Assembly: GCA_002451165.1 (NCBI GenBank)
Contig: DKBH01000033.1
Coordinates: 240-10,326, forward strand
DNA length: 10,087 nt
Reading direction: 5' to 3'
From: Nitrospiraceae bacterium UBA6905
Lineage (GTDB): Bacteria; Nitrospirota; Thermodesulfovibrionia; Thermodesulfovibrionales; UBA6898
Shown here one piece after another: positions 1 to 5,880 of the stretch. Numbering within the stretch: position 1 is the stretch's first letter; every line of letters begins with the position of its first letter. The translations under genes and the position numbers were made by a program. The notes beneath the pieces were generated by a model. That model ran no database searches, was not told the origin of the DNA, and was given only the letters and a program-made list of their open reading frames with translations.

Positions 1-638
1 AGGTGATTGCCCTTCATGTAGCAGTTTGCCACCGGTCCGGATATCCAGTCCGTGTTCAGACCGAGGAGATTAGTGAACTCTCTGGCCATCATCGTGATTT
101 CCGCTGTGTCGATGCCATAGGGACAGAAGACCGAACAGCGCCTGCATTCCGTACACTGATAAAAGTAGTACCACCATTCCTTGAGCACATTGGTGTTGAG
201 CTCGCGGGCACCAGCCAGCTTGCCGAGGTACTTGCCTGCGGTGGTAAAGTATTTCCGGTAAACCGAACGCAGAAGCTCTGCCCTGAGAACCGGCATATTC
301 TTCGGGTCGCCGCCCCCGATAAAGAAATGGCATTTATCTGCACAGGCGCCGCATCTGACACATATATCCATAAAGACTTTAAATGAGCGGTATTTTGAAA
401 GCCGATCAGCCATAGCCTCAAGAACGGTACCTTCCCAATCTTTCGGTAGCTTCCAGTCTGCCTCGACCGGGGTCCAGTCCCGGGCATTCGGAAACTCTAC
501 TGCGGCAAGGTTCTTCCCTTTCGCTCCCCAACAGAAATTACCCTGCTTGAGCTCGACCGGTCTGTCCATCCAATCTTCTGACGGCGGAGGATTGTAGTTT
601 ATTTGCAAGAGTTCTTCAGGTTTTGGTAGTTTTGCCAT
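1..638 (-). CDS. dsrK: DsrK, HdrD-like iron-sulfur subunit of DsrMKJOP (partial, N-terminal part)
   Basis: The first 212 residues of DsrK are present and the gene runs off the left edge. DsrK is the cytoplasmic catalytic subunit of the membrane DsrMKJOP complex, thought to reduce the DsrC trisulfide using electrons from the DsrM haems. Reading the minus strand from ATG at 638 gives a start MAKLPKPEEL and two [4Fe-4S] motifs: C93, C96, C99, C103 (DICVRCGACADKC) and C162, C165, C168, C172 (QCTECRRCSVFCP). The HdrD-type CCG domains that would bind the noncubane cluster lie outside the window. The start is fixed by a strong Shine-Dalgarno (AAGGAG, about 6 bases upstream) embedded in the last codons of dsrM, whose stop lies only 2 bases upstream, so translation is probably coupled. 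Identification is firm. The full length, about 540 residues in the family, cannot be checked. Confidence 0.95.
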   Translation of the reverse strand, partial: MAKLPKPEELLQINYNPPPSEDWMDRPVELKQGNFCWGAKGKNLAAVEFPNARDWTPVEADWKLPKDWEGTVLEAMADRLSKYRSFKVFMDICVRCGACADKCHFFIGGGDPKNMPVLRAELLRSVYRKYFTTAGKYLGKLAGARELNTNVLKEWWYYFYQCTECRRCSVFCPYGIDTAEITMMAREFTNLLGLNTDWISGPVANCYMKGNH

Positions 639-640
639 AA

Positions 641-1633
641 TTACTCCTTCTCGACCGGCAGCCCGGCCTTTTTCATCTTCTCCCGGAAATCATCTTCATA
701 CTCTTCATAGGTGTGCACATGCACAGGATAGTTCCAGGGATTGATGTACCGAACTATTCTGCTGTCGTTAGCCATATTCCTGGTCGGGCTCAAAAAGACC
801 CCGCCCATATGCATCAGCTTACTGAAAGGAAAGTACATCAGGAGCATGCAAATAAGGAAAAGGTGTACATAAAATATGGCCCCGAGGCCCTGCGGAATGG
901 TCGGATTCAGGCTCACCAAACCCATGGCAAACTGCTTGACGCCAACAATATGCACCTTGAAGAAATATCTCATAAGGATGCCCGATATCGCGATAGCCAG
1001 GATCAGAAAGAGCGGAAAGAAATCCGCAGCAAGGGATATGTATTTTATTTGCGGAAGATAGACCCTCCGTACGAGGAGGAATGTAACTGCACCCAGGATC
1101 ACCGCATCGGTCATATAGAAGAGCGGGGCGCCAATCTGGAAGAAGCTGTCCACTCCCTCCATCATCTGAATTACCGTCGGCACATCCTGCACAAAAAAGC
1201 GGTAGTGCCGCACAAAAATGAACAGGAAGGACCAGTGAAATGCCAGCCCTGCAAGCCAAAGCAGCTTCTCCGACCCGTAGACTGCCTTTCCTTCTTTCAT
1301 CTCCGTCTTCATGTTCCTGAAGAGGGACCGGAAGACCAACACTTCAAGAAGCATTCTTCCCACGACCTGCATCGTGGTCACAGGGTTTTCAAGCTTATCC
1401 TGCTTAATCCACGGGAGAGATTTCTGCTGCCCGCACGTCGTCGGGATGCAAAATGGCACGGGAGATTTTCCCCAATGCAGGATGCGGTAGATGAAGCCAA
1501 ACACGAATACCGCCACCGCAGTATAGGGCACGACGACCCCAAAGAAAATCTCTGTCTGATGTGCCACCGTCACCCCAAACAATGGAAGCAGTACGAGGAT
1601 CACAACTGCAATGAAGGGTAGTACGGTTTTCAT
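641..1633 (-). CDS. dsrM: DsrM, haem b membrane subunit of DsrMKJOP
   Basis: A 330-residue NarI-like integral membrane cytochrome b, which passes electrons between the quinone pool or the periplasmic side and DsrK. Hydrophobic segments are visible at about residues 4-23, 31-51, 123-142, 172-189, 203-222 and 252-272. Candidate haem-ligand histidines are H133 (AFHWS), H143 (RHYRF), H257 (YVHLFL) and H275 (LMHMGG). Between helices 2 and 3 is the DsrM-type loop CIPTTCGQQKSLPW with C62 and C67. The C-terminal tail is hydrophilic (YEEYEDDFREKMKKAG) and presumably cytoplasmic, next to DsrK. The ATG overlaps the stop of the upstream RsbRD gene in an ATGA, and GAGG lies about 7 bases upstream of it. 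dsrK follows after 2 bases, the usual M-K order. Length and topology look normal and nothing appears broken. Confidence 0.95.
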   Translation of the reverse strand: MKTVLPFIAVVILVLLPLFGVTVAHQTEIFFGVVVPYTAVAVFVFGFIYRILHWGKSPVPFCIPTTCGQQKSLPWIKQDKLENPVTTMQVVGRMLLEVLVFRSLFRNMKTEMKEGKAVYGSEKLLWLAGLAFHWSFLFIFVRHYRFFVQDVPTVIQMMEGVDSFFQIGAPLFYMTDAVILGAVTFLLVRRVYLPQIKYISLAADFFPLFLILAIAISGILMRYFFKVHIVGVKQFAMGLVSLNPTIPQGLGAIFYVHLFLICMLLMYFPFSKLMHMGGVFLSPTRNMANDSRIVRYINPWNYPVHVHTYEEYEDDFREKMKKAGLPVEKE

Positions 1634-2193
1634 GTGTTTACCTCTTTCTTGTGTATTGCGATAAAATTGGTTTCTTTTTCTGCATCCTTACTTTCCGTAA
1701 CCATATTCGCACGCTGAAGGAGCCGGTATGTCATGTTCTTCATCTCATTAGCCTTTATATCGTACAGTTTTTCCCTGCACTCCATGAAGATATCAAAGGC
1801 TATGAGAGCAAGCGAATCGATCTGTGATTCGAGGGTCGCCAGTTCATCGTAAAGCTCCGGCGTTAACGGTGTCTCCGTAAGACCATCTCTGATAACGCTT
1901 TTCAGGAAAAAGATAAAGGCTACAGCCTGCGAAGCGGAAAATTCCTGAACAGCTCTTACCCTGATGATGTTATCGAGAAAGCCCGAAAATTTTTCAACAT
2001 CGCCATCCTGGAGCAGTTCTTGGAAAATATCGCCTATCCCTTTGTGGATGGCTTGTCCAACCGGATTAGCAAACCTGTCTTTCTGGTTTTTCAGGAACTT
2101 AGCAGTTTCGGCAGGATAAGTATCAAGGATCCTGTCAAACCAGGCTGCAAGAAGCTCATCTTTTTTTTCCGAAAGGATATTCTTCAGGCTCAT
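1630..2193 (-). CDS. Stand-alone RsbRD N-terminal-domain protein (PF14361-like)
   Basis: A 187-residue, mostly helical soluble protein without signal peptide or membrane segment. It resembles the N-terminal sensor-like domain of RsbRD: 'LAAWFDRILDTYP' near residues 15-27, 'RFANPVGQAI' at 40-49, and 'RVRAVQEFSASQAVAFIF' around 78-95. The C-terminal STAS domain that makes RsbR/RsbD proteins part of a stressosome is absent; the protein simply ends in a charged tail. Proteins of this kind are, from memory, common beside dsrM in sulfate reducers, but no function is established. The gene stop overlaps the dsrM start (ATGA), so the two are translationally linked. It is the first gene after the dsrC terminator. 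The only Shine-Dalgarno-like stretch (GGGGGAG) lies about 13 bases before the ATG, rather far. A sensor or assembly role for DsrMKJOP is inference. Confidence 0.8.
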   Translation of the reverse strand: MSLKNILSEKKDELLAAWFDRILDTYPAETAKFLKNQKDRFANPVGQAIHKGIGDIFQELLQDGDVEKFSGFLDNIIRVRAVQEFSASQAVAFIFFLKSVIRDGLTETPLTPELYDELATLESQIDSLALIAFDIFMECREKLYDIKANEMKNMTYRLLQRANMVTESKDAEKETNFIAIHKKEVNT

Positions 2194-2275
2194 CTGTTAC
2201 AACAATCTCCCCCAAATCCTGTGGCATGAGAACCTGTATAGTGAGAAACTGATACGCCTACTGCAGAAGCATGAT

Positions 2276-2317
2276 AAAAAACAGTACCCCAGAGAATATT
2301 CCATGGGGTACTGTTTT
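2276..2317 (-). terminator. Rho-independent terminator after dsrC
   Basis: A perfect 13-bp inverted repeat, AAAACAGTACCCC at 2278-2290 and GGGGTACTGTTTT at 2305-2317, with a 14-base loop (a further A-T pair is possible at its base). On the minus strand the second arm ends in a run of six T (2281 excluded, 2276-2281 side of the arm), so it is oriented to end dsrC transcription 27 bases after its stop. It separates dsrC from the RsbRD-dsrM-dsrK genes. The stem is rich in A-T at both ends, so termination on the opposite strand (TTTTGA) is also possible but would serve no visible gene. Confidence 0.85.
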
Positions 2318-2343
2318 GATTCCCCGCATTTACAGCCAAAGGG

Positions 2344-2679
2344 CTATACGCAGCCCGTAGGTTTCGGAAGCCCTGCGTATTTACAAGCCTGTTTTGCAGG
2401 GCCGCCCGGATACAGCTCATACAGGTACTTGGTGTTGCCTTTTTCCGGACCCATTGCCTTTCCTATCTCTTTAACGAGGATCTTGATCATCGGCGCGATC
2501 TGGTACTGCTTGTAATAGTCGCGGAGGAAGTTGATAACCTCCCAGTGTGCAGGCGTTAGGGACACGCCGTCCAGGCTTGCAAGATGATCTGCAAGCTCCT
2601 TTGTCCAATCATCTAGGTTCAGCAGATAACCATCGTCGTCCACCTCGATTGACTTTCCCGAAAAATCCATTGTTGCCAT
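2344..2679 (-). CDS. dsrC: DsrC, sulfur-carrier substrate of DsrAB and DsrMKJOP
   Basis: A 111-residue DsrC. During sulfite reduction by DsrAB, the two C-terminal cysteines hold the sulfur as a trisulfide, which DsrMKJOP then reduces. The conserved C-terminal arm is intact: C99 (KQACKYAG), ten residues, then C110 as the next-to-last residue (PKPTGCV). This spacing separates true DsrC from TusE and from one-cysteine DsrC-like proteins. The core DWTKELADHL...HWEVINFLRDYY is also typical. The start chosen is ATG at 2679 (MATMDFSG), preceded by GGGGGAA at good spacing. The frame stays open 26 residues further upstream, but those residues are atypical and lack a ribosome site. The gene is flanked by its own candidate promoter and a strong terminator, as expected for a protein needed in much larger amounts than its membrane partner. 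Confidence 0.95.
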   Translation of the reverse strand: MATMDFSGKSIEVDDDGYLLNLDDWTKELADHLASLDGVSLTPAHWEVINFLRDYYKQYQIAPMIKILVKEIGKAMGPEKGNTKYLYELYPGGPAKQACKYAGLPKPTGCV

Positions 2680-2781
2680 GTTACTTCCCCCTTTCACAAT
2701 AGGTTCAAATATACATTCGAAGGGAATTGCTCCCAACATCATGAATGCTTGCTTCACAGACGCAGTTCTAACGAGCTATAA

Positions 2782-2811
2782 ACAGTAATACAGAAAACGG
2801 TCTCCGGTCAA
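2782..2811 (-). promoter_or_regulatory. Candidate sigma-70 promoter of dsrC
   Basis: On the minus strand TTGACC (2806-2811) and TACTGT (2782-2787) are separated by 18 bases, inside an AT-rich gap with no gene. Transcription would start about 100 bases before the dsrC ATG, leaving a long leader. The -35 box is good and the -10 box mediocre. The gap 2680-2928 holds no other feature beyond this and the possible terminator at its right end. Confidence 0.4.
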
Positions 2812-2866
2812 ATAAAAAAATCTTATTAACAAATCATTGTTCTTTATTTTTTAATGACAGGATTAT

Positions 2867-2907
2867 AAAAAATCGAAACTCCTCACATAACTATATTTGA
2901 GAATTTC
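2867..2907 (-). terminator. Possible terminator of the dsrN operon
   Basis: On the minus strand, about 20 bases after the stop of the Cys-rich gene, GAAATTCTC can pair with GAGGAGTTTC through about eight pairs including two G-T wobbles, followed by GATTTTTTA. The stem is imperfect and AT-rich, so termination may be weak and leave some read-through into dsrC. Confidence 0.4.
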
Positions 2908-2928
2908 CTGCGAAAAAACACCAAGACC

Positions 2929-3282
2929 CTATTTTTTCACTTTTACAAAAAGATAAACCGCTGCGCGCCGCCCTCTCCCAACCGTTTCCGTGCTGAAACG
3001 GTTTTTTCTCTGGTCATAGAAAAACTCCTTTACTTCATAGTCGTCCCCGGGCGTCATAGACCATGCCTTGTCCAGATCTCCGTCACAGGCAAGGGTAAGA
3101 CCATCCACATATGCGTCGCCCACATTGTGGCCAGACCCGTCATACACATAGGCAGCACCGCAATCGCACTTCCCCCCGCTAACAACATTCCCGAACTTTG
3201 TCATGATCTCCTCAAGGGCTCCGAGCGGTCGTTCACAGAACGGACATCTGAGGATGTTGTCACTTCTTCCTGCATATATCAT
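2929..3282 (-). CDS. Small Cys-rich (zinc-ribbon-like) protein of the dsr locus, function unknown
   Basis: A 117-residue soluble protein that I cannot assign to a named family. The N-terminal third carries CPFC (C13, C16) and, 22 residues later, CDCG (C39, C41), which together could bind one zinc or an iron-sulfur centre. The first pair is followed by a segment resembling a treble-clef or rubredoxin-like knuckle (RCPFCERPLG). A further C66 lies in LACDGD. The rest is acidic and mixed alpha/beta, ending in a basic strand (RRAAVYLFVKVKK). The ATG at 3282 lies 3 bases after the stop of the HEAT-like gene and is preceded by GGGAGAG at about 8 bases, so it is the third gene of the dsrN operon. Its position suggests a role linked to sulfite reduction or to cofactor or cluster handling, but that is inference only. 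Confidence 0.75.
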   Translation of the reverse strand: MIYAGRSDNILRCPFCERPLGALEEIMTKFGNVVSGGKCDCGAAYVYDGSGHNVGDAYVDGLTLACDGDLDKAWSMTPGDDYEVKEFFYDQRKNRFSTETVGRGRRAAVYLFVKVKK

Positions 3283-3285
3283 AAA

Positions 3286-3942
3286 TCAGCTCTCCCTGCC
3301 GGACAACCCGGCATATACCTTGTTTGCGATCGCGGCAACCGTCGTTTGTGTAAACTTTCCCTTGTCATAAAAACTGACAGGACTTTGGTCATTCCTGAGT
3401 TCCTGCATAACCGGCAAAAAGTCTTTCAGGCCTAGGGTCCCTACTATCATCAGGGCATAGGCCCGTACGACACCATCCTCATCATAAAGGTATAACTTCT
3501 GTTCCATGAGCTCATCTGTAATGCTCAGCAGGTCAGGCCGCTTATCGCAGATCCTCCAAATGGCCCTCATCACTCCTCTCCTGAGCATCTTCTCGTCATG
3601 GAATGACGTAAGTACTTGCCCTATATCAGCAAAAGCATCCGGGCTGTTTCTTACTATCTCACCAAGCATCTCGGGAGCACTCCCGGGACCATTACCCGAC
3701 TCTTCCCTCAGCATCCAGAGGAAGCGCTGGCTCAGGTTCCTGACTACATCGGTATTCGTCTCAGCAATCTCTCCTGAAACAAGACCAATTGACTCTATCG
3801 CACGCCAGCTCTGTACATCTTCCTTATCATAGACCAGCGATATCAGCATCCTGATGATGCTGCGGTCTTTCTTCGCTGCCTCGACGACAGGTTGAAGGTT
3901 GTAGGAGCTTAATAGTTCTCTGATCTCTGATTTCTGCATCAT
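3286..3942 (-). CDS. HEAT-repeat-like protein of the DVU0298 type
   Basis: A 218-residue, nearly all-helical soluble protein with pairs of helices in the HEAT style: 'DVQSWRAIESIGLVSGEIA' (about 42-60), 'FLWMLREESGNGPGSAPEML' (73-92), 'LRRGVMRAIWRICDKRP' (119-135) and 'DGVVRAYALMIVGTLGL' (154-170). The run 'REESGNGPGSAPEMLGEIV' matches my recollection of the DVU0298 family, a conserved unknown of sulfate reducers. HEAT-like arrays usually serve as protein-binding scaffolds, sometimes for cofactor chaperones; no catalytic motif is visible. The ATG at 3942 overlaps the dsrN stop (ATGA), but AGGAG directly abuts it. The next codon is also ATG (3939), leaving a more usual though short spacing, so that may be the real start. 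The placement straight after dsrN hints at a role in sirohaem amide or DsrAB maturation (inference). Confidence 0.8.
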   Translation of the reverse strand: MMQKSEIRELLSSYNLQPVVEAAKKDRSIIRMLISLVYDKEDVQSWRAIESIGLVSGEIAETNTDVVRNLSQRFLWMLREESGNGPGSAPEMLGEIVRNSPDAFADIGQVLTSFHDEKMLRRGVMRAIWRICDKRPDLLSITDELMEQKLYLYDEDGVVRAYALMIVGTLGLKDFLPVMQELRNDQSPVSFYDKGKFTQTTVAAIANKVYAGLSGRES

Positions 3943-5363
3943 CTCCTGCCTCTACTGTATTCTTTTGCCATCTGTACCATACCCTCGGCCCATTCAGGGG
4001 AACCGAGTGCATGAATGTGGGTATAGGTTGCCAACACATTCTTGAAGCAGATACCATCCCGCTGAGCCGTAATGCCCTCTCCGCGCTCCATTTTAAAGGC
4101 GAACTGCATCTTCAAAGGCTTTTTGGAAAGACAGACTGCTGAATAGTGAAACTCATGGCCCTTCAGAACAGTACCCCGTTTATAGAAAGGGTTTGCTCTC
4201 TCAATTCTCGCAATTGTATAGCCATGGGCCTGGGGCTTCTTCTCCAGGCTGAACCTGAGAGGGAATATACCTGCCATGGCATAAGTTCTGTTGCCGAGCA
4301 CCAGCGCCTCTCCGAGGTACATAAGGCCTCCGCACTCTGCATAGACAGGGAGACCCTTATCGACCGCCTCTTTCACTGCGGTTCTGAATATCCTGTTTTT
4401 CGCGAGCGCAATTGCATGGGTCTCGGGAAAACCGCCGCCTATATAGAGGGCATCGATATCCGGGAGCTTCGTTGCCTTTAACGCACTGACTTCAATGAGC
4501 TTTGCACCCCTCTTTTCCAGTTCCTCGAAATTCTCTGGGTAGTAGAACTGAAATGCTGAGTCGCGGATGATGCCGATCCTTACAGCAGGCAGACGGGAAG
4601 GGGTAGCTGGGGAAAAAGCCTTTGTTTTTGGCCATTTGCCGTCAGTTTTTCGCATAGCATGCAATGATGGCGCCGATTTTGCAATTCGCCATAGCGTTAC
4701 AAGGTCCAGATATTTCTCGGCAATGTGAGCAGTATGGGCAACCGCCTTCTTAACTTCGGGATGCTCCTGAAACGGGGTAAGGCCCATATGTCTCTCCGAA
4801 AACTGTTCTCCGCGGAGTTTTGGTATAGCGCCAACAACCGGGATCTTACAGTATTTCCGTATCGCCTCCCTGATTACCTTCTCATGCCTCAGGCCTGCAA
4901 CCTGGTTCAGAATAACCCCGCATATCTTTACCTTCGGATCGAACTTCATCATGCCAAGGAGCATAGCCGCGGCGGTCCTTGTCACCTTGGTGCAGTCAAG
5001 CACAAGGATTACCGGCGCCCGCAGCGTCTTGGCGAGCTCTGCAGTGCTGTATGTGCCTTCTGCATCCATGCCGTCATAGAGCCCGCGGTTGCCCTCAATG
5101 ACCGCACACTCAGCATTACCAAAATGCCCGATAAAGGAAGAAAGAATCTTTTCTTTCGTTACAAGGAAAGGGTCAAGGTTATAGCAGGGATGCCCTGAAG
5201 CAGACGAAAGCCAACCAGCATCAATATAATCAGGCCCCTTTTTGTAAGGAACGATTGAACGACCCCGTTTCTTTAAGGCGGAGATGACACCAAGCGAAAC
5301 AGTGGTCTTTCCTGCTCCCCCTCTCTCACCTGCAATGATTATCCTTGGATAGTTCGATCTCAT
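3939..5363 (-). CDS. dsrN: DsrN, CbiA/CobB-like siroheme amidase
   Basis: A 474-residue glutamine-dependent amidotransferase of the cobyrinate a,c-diamide synthase family. In a dsr cluster this is DsrN, which amidates sirohaem to the form bound by DsrAB. The N-terminal dethiobiotin-synthetase-like ATPase domain has a P-loop GERGGAGKTT (about 12-21), then KKGPDYID (42-49) and EGNRGLYDG (90-98). The C-terminal class-I-glutaminase-like domain has GGGFPETHA (309-317), the nucleophile in AECGGLMYLG (Cys near 344), GHEFHYS (402-408) and THIHALGSPEWA near the end. A basic linker around 230-260 joins the two domains. Start: ATG at 5363. TTG directly before it (5366) is possible, and neither has a recognisable Shine-Dalgarno. 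True CbiA for cobalamin cannot be excluded by sequence alone, but no cobalamin gene is nearby while dsrC, dsrM and dsrK are. First gene of the operon. Confidence 0.85.
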   Translation of the reverse strand: MRSNYPRIIIAGERGGAGKTTVSLGVISALKKRGRSIVPYKKGPDYIDAGWLSSASGHPCYNLDPFLVTKEKILSSFIGHFGNAECAVIEGNRGLYDGMDAEGTYSTAELAKTLRAPVILVLDCTKVTRTAAAMLLGMMKFDPKVKICGVILNQVAGLRHEKVIREAIRKYCKIPVVGAIPKLRGEQFSERHMGLTPFQEHPEVKKAVAHTAHIAEKYLDLVTLWRIAKSAPSLHAMRKTDGKWPKTKAFSPATPSRLPAVRIGIIRDSAFQFYYPENFEELEKRGAKLIEVSALKATKLPDIDALYIGGGFPETHAIALAKNRIFRTAVKEAVDKGLPVYAECGGLMYLGEALVLGNRTYAMAGIFPLRFSLEKKPQAHGYTIARIERANPFYKRGTVLKGHEFHYSAVCLSKKPLKMQFAFKMERGEGITAQRDGICFKNVLATYTHIHALGSPEWAEGMVQMAKEYSRGRR

Positions 5364-5392
5364 CAAGAAGTTAAAAAACTCTGTAACTACTT

Positions 5393-5420
5393 TTTATATT
5401 TTACCTGTTTTAGCAGGCAA
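5393..5420 (-). promoter_or_regulatory. Predicted sigma-70 promoter of the dsrN operon
   Basis: On the minus strand TTGCCT (5415-5420), 16 bases, then TATAAA (5393-5398). Predicted transcription start near 5386, about 23 bases before the dsrN ATG. The region just upstream of the ATG has no Shine-Dalgarno, so translation may start on a short, purine-poor leader. Confidence 0.6.
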
Positions 5421-5443
5421 CACACAACCTAAAGAAACAGGTA
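5402..5443. promoter_or_regulatory. Perfect 9-bp inverted repeat over the dsrN promoter (candidate operator)
   Basis: TACCTGTTT at 5402-5410 and AAACAGGTA at 5435-5443 are exact reverse complements. Their centres are 33 bases apart, about three helical turns, so both would face the same side of DNA. The first half lies in the spacer between -10 and -35 of the predicted dsrN promoter and the second lies upstream of -35. It lies upstream of the predicted start, so it would act as DNA rather than RNA. The binding regulator is unknown; a repressor is the simplest reading. Confidence 0.5.
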
Positions 5444-5522
5444 CTTCTGTGACTTAGTCGCATACTTCATGCAGCTATTTCCCTTAACTATACTCACAGG
5501 ACAACGTAAGGAGGAGAAGCAC

Positions 5523-5796
5523 ATGAAGAGGAATATCGGCAAGACTGAAAGAATCATCAGGGCTATCGCCGGCATTGGGATAATGTGTCTAGTATTCGAG
5601 GGATCGAAGACGCCGTGGGCATAGTGCTGGCTTTGGGGCTTATTGCCGTGGCATATGCAGACCTGAAATCAAAGATGAAACTCAAGGCAGGTGATGAGAT
5701 ATATGCCTGCAACTGCGGCGAAACCTGTAATTGTGGCACGATGTCAAGGAGCGCCGGAAATGCACCTGTGTTCCCGATATACAGAAAGTGAATTAA
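5523..5796 (+). pseudogene. Decayed chimeric small gene: DUF2892 start joined to a signal peptide and Cys-rich exported domain
   Basis: An ideal ribosome site (AAGGAGGAG, 6 bases before ATG 5523) and a TATACT box (5489-5494) precede a frame starting MKRNIGKTERIIRAIAG, the usual N-terminus of DUF2892/YgaP-type inner-membrane proteins. It stops at TAG 5622-5624 after PWA, where the family would continue with PWAYLGLIPL-like residues. From about 5615, in another frame, the sequence reads VGIVLALGLIAVAYADL, a signal peptide, then KAGDEIYACNCGETCNCG, the start of a small Cys-rich periplasmic protein. That frame breaks at about 5759 (one base seems lost in GGAAATGC); restoring it gives KCTC, as expected for such repeats, and then a TAA at 5794. 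So two partial genes in two frames are fused and broken. I call it a pseudogene, although the 68-codon second frame from GTG 5585 remains open. Confidence 0.7.
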
Positions 5797-5812
5797 GGAT
5801 CGGATAGTCCCG

Positions 5813-5841
5813 AAGGGCAGGACTATGATCCTGCCCTTTTT
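5813..5841 (+). terminator. Rho-independent terminator after the small pseudogene
   Basis: Perfect 10-bp stem AAGGGCAGGA (5813-5822) / TCCTGCCCTT (5829-5838) with a 6-base loop, ending in five T. It stops plus-strand transcripts from the decayed gene just before the SAM synthetase promoter. Its left arm also takes part in an alternative 7-bp hairpin with 5804-5810. Confidence 0.85.
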
Positions 5842-5845
5842 CGTC

Positions 5846-5874
5846 TTGCCGCCCGCTTCATCCACTGATACAAT
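5846..5874 (+). promoter_or_regulatory. Sigma-70 promoter with extended -10, probably giving a leaderless SAM synthetase mRNA
   Basis: TTGCCG (5846-5851), exactly 17 bases, then TACAAT (5869-5874) preceded by TGA (extended -10, TGn). Seven bases after the -10 is position 5881, the A of the SAM synthetase ATG. No Shine-Dalgarno is present before that ATG. The T-run of the preceding terminator ends 4 bases before the -35, so the unit is insulated. Confidence 0.65.
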
Positions 5875-5880
5875 CAAGCT

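Noticed and set aside
713..1621. 302-codon open frame on the plus strand opposite dsrM
   Set aside because: It lies wholly antisense to dsrM, has His- and Lys-rich low-sense sequence, no ribosome site and no family resemblance; a shadow of dsrM codon use.
2190..2420. 76-codon minus-strand frame across the dsrC terminator
   Set aside because: It overlaps the end of dsrC and the terminator hairpin; no ribosome site and no recognisable protein.
2680..2757. N-terminal extension of DsrC
   Set aside because: The frame is open, but the extra 26 residues do not belong to DsrC and the ribosome site sits before ATG 2679.
5700..5880. SAM riboswitch before the SAM synthetase gene
   Set aside because: No SAM-I, SAM-II or SAM-IV core sequence is visible, the upstream space is filled by a decayed coding region, and a promoter lies after the terminator.
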